A stretch of DNA of 64,000 nucleotides from Methanolinea sp. Its GTDB lineage: Archaea; Halobacteriota; Methanomicrobia; Methanomicrobiales; Methanospirillaceae. The stretch is taken from the NCBI GenBank assembly GCA_030019395.1, contig JASEES010000047.1, positions 88,100 to 152,099 on the forward strand, read 5' to 3'. The notes under the pieces are model-generated. The model made no database searches. It saw only the letters and a program-made list of their open reading frames with translations, and had not been told where the DNA came from. The position numbers and the translations under genes were made by a program. Below, in pieces: positions 27,501 to 36,184 of the stretch; position 1 is the first letter of the stretch, and every line of letters starts with the position of its first letter.

Positions 27501-27896
27501 ACTAGGCGTCAGTGGTTATACGGAATACAGCGACGGACACGCTGCGAAGGAGGGTGCGAGGAGCGGGAGAGAGCAGCATGCCGGTGAGGAGTGAAAACGA
27601 CGAAACCGGGAGTGTCATCATACCATGATCAATCATGAGAGAATAGGACCGGTATGTGAGCGGAGCAGAATGGAGGAGCACCGGATGGAATGGAGCGGAG
27701 ACGAACATTCCGGGCCGTCTAAAGTGTTCCGATCAATTAAATGATAGCGAGAGCAACCAGTTCCTCAATTTCCTCTTGCTCTTCTTCCTTTCTTCGGGAG
27801 GTTTTACGAGAAAAAGAAGAAGAGTTCGAAGTGAACAGACTCTTCAACCAATCAAGAAATCCCAAAGTCAAGTCCCGGTATACTGGTAATCATCTT
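27501..27896. other. Degenerate intergenic stretch
   Basis: About 400 bp between the DUF937 fragment and the UvrD-type gene. Purine-rich around 27540-27700 with repeated GGAG and GGAGCGG words. No recognisable gene, inverted repeat or insertion-sequence end. Probably decayed sequence left by the event that truncated the DUF937 gene. Confidence 0.4.
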
Positions 27897-30800
27897 TCAA
27901 TCACCTTCTTCACAGAAGTCCTTGTAATCACACCACTTGCACGTCTGGTAATCTGGCCTTGGGGAGAACTCTTCTGCACATATCGACTTGATCAGATTTA
28001 CCACCCGCTCTTCAAATGTGCCTATTGTCTCTAATGTTGGAGTGTAGTCGTAGGTCTTGTTAGGTCCAAGATAATACAGCGATGCTTTTACCGGGAGCTT
28101 CCCGTAAATCTCGCGAATAGCAAGACTGTAGAGGTTCATCTGTATGTCCTCCCGGATGGTGTTCTTCGAGAGATTCCCTGGCTTGGAGCCCGTCTTGAAA
28201 TCGATCACCACAATCTCGCCGTCAGGCGTCTCTTCAATACGGTCGATAACTCCATTTAGACGTCTTCCCCCAAGAGAGATCTGGAACCTTTTCTCCGCTT
28301 CGAGAATACGGTTCGGGTTGCCTGCCTGCCAGGTGAGGTAGGTATCAAGGAGAGCCTCCGCCGTAGCGCGGTCTTTCATCTCGTGGCTTTTCGATTCGTA
28401 CGCAGCAGTAGACCATGCGGTATCCAGCAGGGCCAGGGCCATCTCTTTCGTGGGCGCAACCCCCTCTCTTTGCTTCTTCGAGAGATGTTCAATGACAGTA
28501 TGAACTGCAGATCCTAAATCGAAGAAGGTCCGGGAAAGAGACGGGATCTGGATGACATATTGAAATTTGTACTTGAGAGGGCAACGTTCATAGGTGCTCA
28601 GTCCGGACGCAGAGAAGGTATGGGATTCTCCAACGAGGCAGGGGGTACGTCCCTGCATGAGTGTCTCGATTTCTGCATCGTTCTCCGTGAAGGTCAGGAA
28701 TGCATTGCGATTGAATGATGAGAGGTCTTTTCCTTCTGATATAAGCCGGATTTTTTCGAGGGTGACAATGTGCTGGAGAGCCGTCTGGAGATGCAATTGA
28801 TGGATGGCTCTCTTTGCCTGGTATTGGAGGGTTTGCTGATATTTTTCCAGGGCTGTTTTACCCCCGAGCGCAGGGGCGGATACGACCGCAGGCACTTCTA
28901 CCCTTTGGACAAGTGAGGGATCGTCCAGGGGAAGTTCGTCCAGGAATTTTGACTGCTTGGTAGGGTTTTTGTTGTTCCCATACCACGTTGCCCTCGTGAG
29001 ATAGAGGAGATCTTCAGCCCGGGTCATGGCAACGTACAGCAGGCGGCGTTCCTCCTGCTCAAAGAGGGCTTTCTCGTCATGGGTGGTCTTCATCCCCTTC
29101 GAGAGGTCATTGGGGACAAAGAACTCCTTCGCCTGGTACTGGAGCGGGAACCGGTTCACGGCAAGGTCCGCCACGAACACAACAGGAAACTCCTTGCCTT
29201 TGCTCTTGTGCACGGTAAGGACTTTCACAGAATCTGCAACATCGGTCTCGCCCACCTCGATAGAGAATCCTGAAAGGAATCGAAGGTAGGTAAGGAAGCT
29301 ATCAACTGTTGCATCCTTGGTAATCTCCTCGTATTCGCGGGTTATGGTCAGGAAATGGTTGAGGAGGAGGATATCTTGCCCTGTCTCGTCTTCGAGGGCC
29401 CGGGCATACAGATCGGTGGCTTGCATCATGAGGTGGTGGACCAGGGCGGTGAGTGGCCCCCGGTCTTTCTCCATGATCAGGGCATCCAAAGTACCGAGGA
29501 GCTCACGGATTGCGGTTGCATGGTGAGGCGCGAGGGAGTCAATGCTCCGCATCGCCTCAAACACGCCGTCGTTGTAGGGGTTGCCGAAGGTTGCTCTCCG
29601 GGCAACCGCGTTGATCTTCTGCACCTCGGTCTCCGGAATTCCTGATATTTTCATGACCCGGTTGAGAGGGATTCCTGCGGTGAGGGGATTGTTGATGATC
29701 TTCAGGTATGCCAGCAGGTCACGGATTACCGGTGCGGAAAAAAACTCCATCTCACCCACAAATTCTGCGGGAATACCCCGGTCCCGGAGGAGCTGGTAGA
29801 ACTTCGCACCATCCCTCCTCCTCCGACAGATGATCGCGAAATCCTTGTATGTATAGGGACGTTCCACCTTCTCCCGGCGGGACAGGAAGCGAGTGCCGAG
29901 CAATCGTTCGATCTCGCCGATTACATACGAGGCCTCGGTGGTTTCATTCTCGCAGTGTACCACCTTGACAGGCTCTCCGGGAGGATTATCGGTGAGCAGC
30001 TGTTTCTCCCGCCGGTTGGGTACATGACGCATCAGGGCCAGCGCCAGAGTAAGAATGGTTTGCGTGCTCCGGTAGTTGTGGGTGAGGAGGATCACCTGTG
30101 CGTCCCGGAAGTGCTGGAGAAAATCCTGCATGTTCGTGAGGTACGCGCCCCGGAACCGGTAGATGGTCTGGTCATCGTCGCCGACCACGCAGAGGTGGTC
30201 CCCGGCAAGCATCTTGATCAGCTGCAATTGTGCATAATTCGTATCCTGGAATTCGTCCACCAGTATGTGGGTGAACCGCTCCCGGTATCTCCGGAGGATG
30301 AGAGGTTTTCGTTCGAACAGCCGGCAGGTCTCATGGATCATGTCATCGTAATCGAGGAGCATCTCTTCTCGTTTGAAGCGTTCGTAGGCCCGGTAGACCT
30401 TGATGAGATCCGAGAGTTTTTCGAGGTATGCGGATTCTTCTGCGGAAACGGTGACATTTTCTTTCTTTTTGAGATAGTGGGCAAGTTCATCCGGTGAAAT
30501 TAGTTCGTCCCGGAATGCACTGATACCATCAATTATTGCTTCAATAACGTCAACGGCATTGTTCCCCACTTCGATATGCTCGAACCCGAACGAGTCGATG
30601 TTCTTCAGTCCCCAGACGAGTTGGTTCGCCCGGCTGATAACGCCGGAACTGAAATTGATACCTGAATCTAGCCGATTCTCTTCCAATACCGAGAGGCAGA
30701 ATGAGTGGAATGTGCTGATAGTGAGATCGGCACTCTGAGGTACGGAGTCCGAACGGTCCCGCATCTCTTGGGCGGCTTTGTCTGAAAAGGTGAGGGCCAG

Positions 30801-30944
30801 GATATTTGACGGAGGCACCCCCATTGAGATGAGGTAACGGATCTTTTCAGTGATGACCCGTGTCTTTCCTGACCCGGGACCGGCGAGGATTAGCTGGATG
30901 CCCTGACGGGTAACGGCATCGAGTTGGGCGGGATTGAGATGCAT
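27897..30944 (-). CDS. UvrD/PcrA-type helicase fused to a PD-(D/E)XK iron-sulfur nuclease
   Basis: 1015 aa superfamily 1A helicase-nuclease. Motifs: Walker A GPGSGKTRVI, motif Ia LTFSDKAAQEM, Walker B VDEFQDTNYAQ, motif III VVGDDDQTIYRFRGA, motif IV NYRSTQTI, motif V/VI KGKEFPVVFV and LLYVAMTRAED. The last 250 residues are a RecB/Cas4-like nuclease: FSASGLSTYERCP, then GVIDRIEETPDGEIVVIDFKTG, and terminal cysteines CKWCDYKDFC that with the earlier Cys ligate a 4Fe-4S cluster. Works like AddA without an AddB in sight. The gene is more AT-rich than its neighbours, which suggests acquisition. Confidence 0.93.
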   Translation of the reverse strand: MHLNPAQLDAVTRQGIQLILAGPGSGKTRVITEKIRYLISMGVPPSNILALTFSDKAAQEMRDRSDSVPQSADLTISTFHSFCLSVLEENRLDSGINFSSGVISRANQLVWGLKNIDSFGFEHIEVGNNAVDVIEAIIDGISAFRDELISPDELAHYLKKKENVTVSAEESAYLEKLSDLIKVYRAYERFKREEMLLDYDDMIHETCRLFERKPLILRRYRERFTHILVDEFQDTNYAQLQLIKMLAGDHLCVVGDDDQTIYRFRGAYLTNMQDFLQHFRDAQVILLTHNYRSTQTILTLALALMRHVPNRREKQLLTDNPPGEPVKVVHCENETTEASYVIGEIERLLGTRFLSRREKVERPYTYKDFAIICRRRRDGAKFYQLLRDRGIPAEFVGEMEFFSAPVIRDLLAYLKIINNPLTAGIPLNRVMKISGIPETEVQKINAVARRATFGNPYNDGVFEAMRSIDSLAPHHATAIRELLGTLDALIMEKDRGPLTALVHHLMMQATDLYARALEDETGQDILLLNHFLTITREYEEITKDATVDSFLTYLRFLSGFSIEVGETDVADSVKVLTVHKSKGKEFPVVFVADLAVNRFPLQYQAKEFFVPNDLSKGMKTTHDEKALFEQEERRLLYVAMTRAEDLLYLTRATWYGNNKNPTKQSKFLDELPLDDPSLVQRVEVPAVVSAPALGGKTALEKYQQTLQYQAKRAIHQLHLQTALQHIVTLEKIRLISEGKDLSSFNRNAFLTFTENDAEIETLMQGRTPCLVGESHTFSASGLSTYERCPLKYKFQYVIQIPSLSRTFFDLGSAVHTVIEHLSKKQREGVAPTKEMALALLDTAWSTAAYESKSHEMKDRATAEALLDTYLTWQAGNPNRILEAEKRFQISLGGRRLNGVIDRIEETPDGEIVVIDFKTGSKPGNLSKNTIREDIQMNLYSLAIREIYGKLPVKASLYYLGPNKTYDYTPTLETIGTFEERVVNLIKSICAEEFSPRPDYQTCKWCDYKDFCEEGD

Positions 30945-31031
30945 ATAACACTATTAGGTGGGATCCGGAAAAATGTGATGAAAAATCCATAATGGGGAAT
31001 AATCTTTGCAATCTAACACTATCTCTTGGAT

Positions 31032-31550
31032 TTATCTCCGTATCTCGACCCCGACCTCATTTCTTCGCAGGGATCCGGGGGTGAACGGCGAATTGTACCG
31101 CATGAGGAACGGCGTTCCCACGGGGGAAATATTTGCCCTTGCAAGGGATGCGAGGAGCCGTTCGCGAACGAGGGAGACATCGCGGTCCGAAGCATTTCCC
31201 CGGAACCGGATGACTGCAAGTTCCCGTGAGGGGACTTCCTGGATGCTGACCCGCATGTCGAGGGGCTCTGGAATATCTTTTCTTGTATAGGTCGCGGGCA
31301 TGACGAATGACATCGAATGTGCATCGGACAGGACGGGCGCCGTCATGGCAATCTTTTCGGGGGTGATGACCGGTGCGGTCATGGGCACCTTTTTCCTGGA
31401 CTGGTTATTTCCCGAGATGAAGCGAAAGAGTATCGTGAATGCCTCGTTTTCATCGGTTCCTGAAACGGTTGCGAGAATGAGGGGTGGATACGTGCGGAAT
31501 TCGATATCTCCCAGGTGCCCGGTTACTTCGTAAGCGATGGTCTTGGTCAT
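31032..31550 (-). CDS. SOUL family heme-binding protein
   Basis: 172 aa, covering a full SOUL/HBP domain. Diagnostic parts are YEVTGHLGDIEFRTYPP at the N-terminus, the central repeat KKVPMTAPVI...KIAMTAPVL and YNSPFTPGSLRRNEVGVEI at the end. Family members bind heme or other tetrapyrroles; methanogens often keep one or two copies of unknown role. Cytoplasmic, monocistronic. Confidence 0.92.
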   Translation of the reverse strand: MTKTIAYEVTGHLGDIEFRTYPPLILATVSGTDENEAFTILFRFISGNNQSRKKVPMTAPVITPEKIAMTAPVLSDAHSMSFVMPATYTRKDIPEPLDMRVSIQEVPSRELAVIRFRGNASDRDVSLVRERLLASLARANISPVGTPFLMRYNSPFTPGSLRRNEVGVEIRR

Positions 31551-31615
31551 GGCCTCTCGTTCATGGCATGGGACCTTTGGGGTAAAAGAGTGATGCTTAG
31601 GGAAATACCCAGGGA

Positions 31616-31726
31616 ATGAAAAGGCAGCCTGATGGGACCTTCGAGGAAGGAACCGTCAATGACCTGGTGGACAAGCGCCTGAAAGAGATGGCAGACACCC
31701 TGAAAGAATATTATCCGGCACCCTGA
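31616..31726 (+). CDS. Possible 36-aa small protein
   Basis: ATG to TGA, 36 residues beginning MKRQPDGTFEEGT and ending KEYYPAP, predicted amphipathic helix (DLVDKRLKEMADTLKE). Codon use looks like that of real genes here. There is no clear ribosome-binding site, and it could equally be the leftover 3' end of a longer gene. Low confidence. Confidence 0.3.
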   Translation: MKRQPDGTFEEGTVNDLVDKRLKEMADTLKEYYPAP

Positions 31727-31789
31727 TCAGGAAACCTCAGGAAAGGTCAGGGAAAGGATACCAGTTAGGGCATTCCCCGGAGGCTGTCC

Positions 31790-32497
31790 TCATTTTTTCC
31801 CGTAGGGGCAGGCATACAGGCACAGCCCGCAGACCGCAACGCCCTTTTTCCCTTCCATTTCCCTGAAGTACTGGTCGCATGCAGCCGCATCGAGGCGTGC
31901 CTCCCGCGGCTCGGACGGATCGAACATCCTGCCCGTGATTGCCCCTTTCGGACAGGTATCGGCGCATGCCGTGCAAGTCCCGCAACGGGGTTCCATGGGG
32001 GTCCCGGTCACGCTGAGTGGTGCATCGGTAAGCACGCTCACCCACCGGACACGGGGGCCGTTGTCCGGGGTGACGAGGAGGCAGCTCTTCCCTATCCACC
32101 CCAGGCCTGCAAGGTGCGCAGCAAGCTTGTGGGAGAAGACCGACCGGATCTCCCGGTCATCTGTGCGTCTCGATGCGGGAACCGGAAATGCATGGTATCC
32201 CGCACGCTGGAGTTCGCGAGCCACCCGGACCGAGACCTGGTCGAGCGCCTGGTTGAGGACCTCGTAGCCGCTGTGCCGGTAGATGATTGCAGCCTCTGCA
32301 TCGCTGTCGGGGACGAGCTCCACGATGTCATCGGGTATCTGCATGCCGATGGAAATGGCCCGCGGGTAACGGGCGATCCGCTCTCCACCCTGGCGGAGAA
32401 TGAAATCGCGGGCGGGAGCAAGGTCGGCCACCCCGTAGTAAACGGCACCGAGCGAATATGCAAGGGAGTGGATTCGATCCCCGAGTGCGAGAGACAT
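31790..32497 (-). CDS. Double 4Fe-4S cluster protein related to epoxyqueuosine reductase
   Basis: About 235 aa. The C-terminal third has two ferredoxin-type clusters: CGTCTACADTCPKGAI and CDQYF...CGLCLYACPYGKK. Upstream, AGLGWIGKSCLLVTPDNGPRVRWVSVLTDAPL matches the QueG/reductive dehalogenase-like core. It lacks the C-terminal HEAT domain of real QueG. Likely a redox enzyme of unknown substrate. Start 32497 (MSLALGDRIHS) is preferred by similarity; an in-frame ATG at 32533 is possible. Divergent from a small gene at 32659. Confidence 0.8.
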   Translation of the reverse strand: MSLALGDRIHSLAYSLGAVYYGVADLAPARDFILRQGGERIARYPRAISIGMQIPDDIVELVPDSDAEAAIIYRHSGYEVLNQALDQVSVRVARELQRAGYHAFPVPASRRTDDREIRSVFSHKLAAHLAGLGWIGKSCLLVTPDNGPRVRWVSVLTDAPLSVTGTPMEPRCGTCTACADTCPKGAITGRMFDPSEPREARLDAAACDQYFREMEGKKGVAVCGLCLYACPYGKK

Positions 32498-32658
32498 GGT
32501 GAATGAATGGTGTGCCGGGATGCGACTTGTCATTATCGGCAGGAATGCCCATCCCGTGCCGGGGATGACGCAGGACGCGTTCCCGCTCTCCTCCCCCGAT
32601 TCGCTTAAATACCCTGGTCTCCTACTGTCCCCTGAAGATGGAAAGAGGTTTTTTGCAG

Positions 32659-32919
32659 ATGAACACACGGGACATCATAAAAAGGCTTTGGGACGAGGCA
32701 GGACGGGGGAACCTTGCGATCTGGGATGACGAGACCATCACGGTGGTCCCGCAGGACTACCCGGGCGAAACCGGTGGGAAAAGACCGGTCGCGATCCTCA
32801 AACCCCTTCTCCTCGTAAACAAGTACGATTTCCTCGACTTTGCACTCGCGGACGAAGAACTCCTCACCACCATTGAGGAAGCCATACGGGCAGGCGGGGG
32901 CAGGGTCACGAGGGACTAG
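32659..32919 (+). CDS. Small conserved-looking protein, function unknown
   Basis: 86 aa from ATG at 32659, which follows AAAGAGG by 11 nt; an upstream ATG at 32638 is also in frame. Sequence is mixed alpha/beta with TITVVPQDYPGETGG and a hydrophobic strand ILKPLLLVNKYDFLDFAL. No family recognised. Ends 4 nt into the convergent AlkD-type gene. Confidence 0.5.
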   Translation: MNTRDIIKRLWDEAGRGNLAIWDDETITVVPQDYPGETGGKRPVAILKPLLLVNKYDFLDFALADEELLTTIEEAIRAGGGRVTRD

Positions 32920-33631
32920 CACCGGTCCCGCTTCATTGCCTCTGCCTTCAGGGCGGCTGGCATCAACCCGATTGCGTTCCGGAGTGCGGTTCCCGGCATT
33001 TTATCCCTGTTCTCCATGACAAAAGAGAACACCTCTTCGGCATGTTTCCTGCTTGCCTCCTTGAGGAGCCACCCGTACCCCTCCTGCACCATGTCGTCGC
33101 CGTCGGTCAGGAGGAGTGTCGCAATCGATATCGATTCGTCAAGGATTTTCCGTGCTTTGCCGGTAAGATGAGCGACACGGTTGCTGCCCTCCGCAGCCAG
33201 CGGTTTTCTGATCGTGTCCACTGTTCGAGTTCGCTGATAGAATCCGGGAACCGCCCGATGAAATCACCAGCCGCGTGGTTGCAGAAACCGTCGCAGGACG
33301 CCCAGTTGGAGATATAGGTCTCGATCCAGTGCCGGAAGACCGCACTATCTTCCCGGTCATAGTGCAGGGAAAGGCGGCGTGCCCATTCCGAAGCGATGAA
33401 GGTCTCCTCCAGGTAGCCGGACCGGTACAGCTCCTCGCAAAGAGAGAGGATTTCCTTCTTGTCCCGCGACCGGATCGTTGCCCAGTACTTTTTCGCGATT
33501 GTGGTGGCGGTAGTGGTCTTCATGCCATAGCATGTGACCGGTTCCCTGAAGAACCGCCGGGAACTCTTCCGGATCCCGGGGTCGGCGTGTTTTTCAAGTT
33601 CCTCCCGGATAAGAGAGATGACCGGGTCCAT
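32916..33631 (-). pseudogene. AlkD-type DNA alkylation repair gene, frameshifted
   Basis: Two overlapping reading frames together make one HEAT-repeat DNA alkylation repair protein of the AlkD family (about 238 aa), which flips no base but excises alkylated purines. The upstream frame starts MDPVISLIREELEK at 33631 and runs to ENRWLRRAATVSLILPAKHGK; the continuation KILDESISIATLLLTDGDDMVQEGYGWLLKEASRKH is in another frame. The switch falls at an A4 run (TTTT at about 33144-33147 on the plus strand) where one missing A would restore the frame. Either a young pseudogene or a sequencing error. Confidence 0.75.
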
Positions 33632-33708
33632 GCAGGGAGCAGGTGCGGGGGAGAAGAATATGGGATGCGTTTTCACGCAGGCCGGGGGGAGGGGTAACCA
33701 CGTCCAAA

Positions 33709-33783
33709 GACTAATCAAAAAATTATTATAATATTATAAATTAGTAATATTTATTAAATAAAAAATTCAATTTTGTCATACTT
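33709..33783 (+). promoter_or_regulatory. Very AT-rich promoter of the metal/peptide ABC operon
   Basis: About 70 bp of almost pure A/T with many TATA-like words, including TTTATTAAATAAA near 33750-33762. That box lies about 27 bp before the predicted ATG at 33784, the usual archaeal TATA-to-start distance, so the mRNA may begin at or near the start codon (leaderless). Confidence 0.55.
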
Positions 33784-33790
33784 ATGACAA
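33773..33790. promoter_or_regulatory. 18-bp perfect palindrome over the start of the ABC operon
   Basis: TTGTCATA-CT-TATGACAA, arms of 8 bp and a 2-bp spacer, with no mismatch. It overlaps the predicted transcription start and the ATG at 33784, an ideal place for a dimeric repressor. The TCATAC word resembles an E. coli NikR half-site, but the spacing differs. Regulator unknown. Confidence 0.6.
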
Positions 33791-35382
33791 TTTGGAGCCG
33801 AGAAAAACGAGGTATTCAGTGGTCAAAGTTGACTTTGGCCCTAATGATCATTCTTATTTCCGGATACGTGCTCTTTGCCGGTTGTACATCCAACAATCCC
33901 CAGGCATCGGGTAAGGAAAAGACCCTCATCGTCGGTGAGATGTGGAAAGTTTCAGAAATTAATCCCGGAGGGGGTCACAGCGGAGGCACATTTATCACAG
34001 AAAAAGCCATTGTTACGGAAACCCTTGTTGGTGCAGATTCAAATTTTGGATTGGTTCCTAATCTTGCCACATCATGGAAACAGATTAATGATACCGTCTG
34101 GGAGATCTCCATCAGAAAAGGGGTAAAATTCCATAACGGGAAGGAATTGACAGCCGATAGCGTTAAATTCTCCCTTGACAGCGTGGCAAAGAATTCACCA
34201 ACTACTGCAAAACTCATGGATTACAAAATGAGCGAGGTCGTCGATCCCTATACGGTCAGAATCCACACGAATTCTCTCAATCCCCTCATCCCGGCTGTTC
34301 TCCATTATCCGGACACCGCTATCATACACCCGGATTCCTACGATGCAGGCGGAAATTTCATAAAACCGGTGGGAACAGGCCCCATGATGCTCGAGTCATT
34401 CAACGAACAGACCGGAGAAGTCGTCGTTGTGAAAAATTCCAATTGGTGGGGAGGAGTTCCCAATATTGATCGTATGATCATCCGGAGTTACGAGAATCCC
34501 GAAACGAGGGCAATGCTCATTGAGAAAGGGGATGTGGATTTCACCGTCGATCCTCCATATAGTGAAGTCAACCGGATAGATGCTCTCCCGGGCATCCACG
34601 TCGAGAAATACAATACCCCCCGTGTCTACAAACTCGATGTCAACATGAAACATTCCCCGCTCGATGACAAAAACGTGAGAAAAGCAATATCTCATGCAAT
34701 TGACCGCGATGGTATCGTTGAACACGTTTTGTACGGGGTAGGCAGTCAGGCAGGAGGGGTTTTCCTGCCGACAATGCGCTGGGCAAACACATCTTTACAG
34801 CCATATTCATACGACCCGGGACTCGCGAAACAATACCTCGAGAAGTCCGGATGGAGAGATACCGATGGTGACGGTTACGTAGACAAGGATGGTCGGAGGT
34901 TAAAACTCAAGGTGCTCACATATATCGAGCGTCCCGGTCTTCCCCCCATGCTCGAGTCAATTTGTGCAAACCTCAAATCAATCGGTATCGATACCGAACC
35001 GGTCGTGATGGAAAACAGTGCATTGAGTCCGCTCCTGAATAACGATGAATGGGACCTTTATCTTGCCGCCTATAACCTGGCTATGGTGCCTGATCCCGAG
35101 TATGTCCTGAACAGCTGGTACACGACGAACGGTCCCAACAACAGGGCTGGTTACAGCAATCCTGTCGTGGACCGGATGATAGAGGAAGGTCATTACATCA
35201 ACGACCTCAACGAGCGGTATGATCACTTCCGTCGTATCGAGGGTATCATATATGACGATCTCCCGACCATCAACATTGCCTACTACGGGGTTGCGATTGT
35301 CATGAAAGATAATATAAAAGGCTACAAATTCGATCCGACTGCACATGACTATCGGATCGACCCCTTCATGACTATCACCTGA
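33784..35382 (+). CDS. ABC substrate-binding lipoprotein, nickel/peptide family (SBP_bac_5)
   Basis: 532 aa lipoprotein. Signal region ends in the lipobox LFAGC (cysteine at residue 34). The mature protein has the SBP_bac_5 layout: LVPNLATSWKQINDTVWEISIRKGVKFHNGKELTADSV, later DDKNVRKAISHAIDRDGIV and SYDPGLAKQYLEKSGW. In methanogens this family carries nickel or a nickel chelate, or peptides. First gene of a six-gene operon (SBP, methyltransferase, two permeases, two ATPases). The AT-rich DNA suggests lateral transfer. A TTG at 33829 is an alternative start. Confidence 0.9.
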   Translation: MTIWSREKRGIQWSKLTLALMIILISGYVLFAGCTSNNPQASGKEKTLIVGEMWKVSEINPGGGHSGGTFITEKAIVTETLVGADSNFGLVPNLATSWKQINDTVWEISIRKGVKFHNGKELTADSVKFSLDSVAKNSPTTAKLMDYKMSEVVDPYTVRIHTNSLNPLIPAVLHYPDTAIIHPDSYDAGGNFIKPVGTGPMMLESFNEQTGEVVVVKNSNWWGGVPNIDRMIIRSYENPETRAMLIEKGDVDFTVDPPYSEVNRIDALPGIHVEKYNTPRVYKLDVNMKHSPLDDKNVRKAISHAIDRDGIVEHVLYGVGSQAGGVFLPTMRWANTSLQPYSYDPGLAKQYLEKSGWRDTDGDGYVDKDGRRLKLKVLTYIERPGLPPMLESICANLKSIGIDTEPVVMENSALSPLLNNDEWDLYLAAYNLAMVPDPEYVLNSWYTTNGPNNRAGYSNPVVDRMIEEGHYINDLNERYDHFRRIEGIIYDDLPTINIAYYGVAIVMKDNIKGYKFDPTAHDYRIDPFMTIT

Positions 35383-35394
35383 TTTCTGTTGCCT

Positions 35395-36159
35395 ATGGAT
35401 GACTCAACAATCAAGAGAAACATTGCCAGGACATGGGACGAGGAATCCGTGTATTATGATACTTATGTATCGCACGGTATCCACACGGAAGATGAGAAAG
35501 AACTATGGAAGAGAGCATTCGGAACGGTCCTTCCATCGGGGCAATCACTCAGAATCCTGGACGCGGGGTGTGGAACCGGTGCAATGGGACTGCTCCTTGC
35601 AGAGATGGGTCATCGTGTGACCGGGATTGATCTTTCGAGGGGAATGATGCAGATCGGGGAGATGAAGGCATCTCAGGGCAACCTTCCGATGGCATTCCAT
35701 GTTGGTGATGCAGAATCACCCCCCTTTGATCCCGGCAGTTTTGATGCTATCGTGGCGAGGCATCTCCTATGGACACTTCCACAACCGCAAAGAGCACTCT
35801 CCAACTGGTATAGGATTCTCAGACCTAGAGGTACCGTGATGCTGATTGAAGGGATATGGGACGATGGAAAAGTGCTGACGCGGTTAAAACGGGAATTCAG
35901 TGGTATCATGGCCCGGGTTTTCGAGGAACGCCCGCATGGAGACAGGGGATATCCTGCCGCTGTCAAAAATCAGCTGCCATTTCCCGGCGGGCTTCCGGAG
36001 TATAGGGCCCGGCAGTTCCTTGAAGCGGCCGGTTTTGAACAGGTTTCATGCCTTGATCTGATGCATATCAGGCAAAATCAGCAGAGACGCCAGCCCTGGT
36101 ATCAGAGGATTAACACGGCCACATCGTACTATCTTATGACCGGTAGAAAACCAGAGTGA
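35395..36159 (+). CDS. Class I SAM-dependent methyltransferase in the ABC operon
   Basis: About 254 aa. Methyltransferase_11-type core: motif I LDAGCGTGAMGLLLAEMGH, motif II acidic end GIDLS, then FHVGDAESPPFDPGSFDAIVARHLLWTLP and post-II ILRPRGTVMLIEG. The gene lies 12 nt after the binding-protein gene and 25 nt before the first permease, so it is part of the transport operon. It may modify a metal chelator or act on a transported ligand; this is inference. Confidence 0.88.
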   Translation: MDDSTIKRNIARTWDEESVYYDTYVSHGIHTEDEKELWKRAFGTVLPSGQSLRILDAGCGTGAMGLLLAEMGHRVTGIDLSRGMMQIGEMKASQGNLPMAFHVGDAESPPFDPGSFDAIVARHLLWTLPQPQRALSNWYRILRPRGTVMLIEGIWDDGKVLTRLKREFSGIMARVFEERPHGDRGYPAAVKNQLPFPGGLPEYRARQFLEAAGFEQVSCLDLMHIRQNQQRRQPWYQRINTATSYYLMTGRKPE

Positions 36160-36184
36160 ACCCTTCATCGTCTATTTGAGTTCT

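Noticed and set aside
27741..28034. A 97-codon frame running into the UvrD-type gene
   Set aside because: Antisense over its last third, no start signal, and composed of low-complexity serines.
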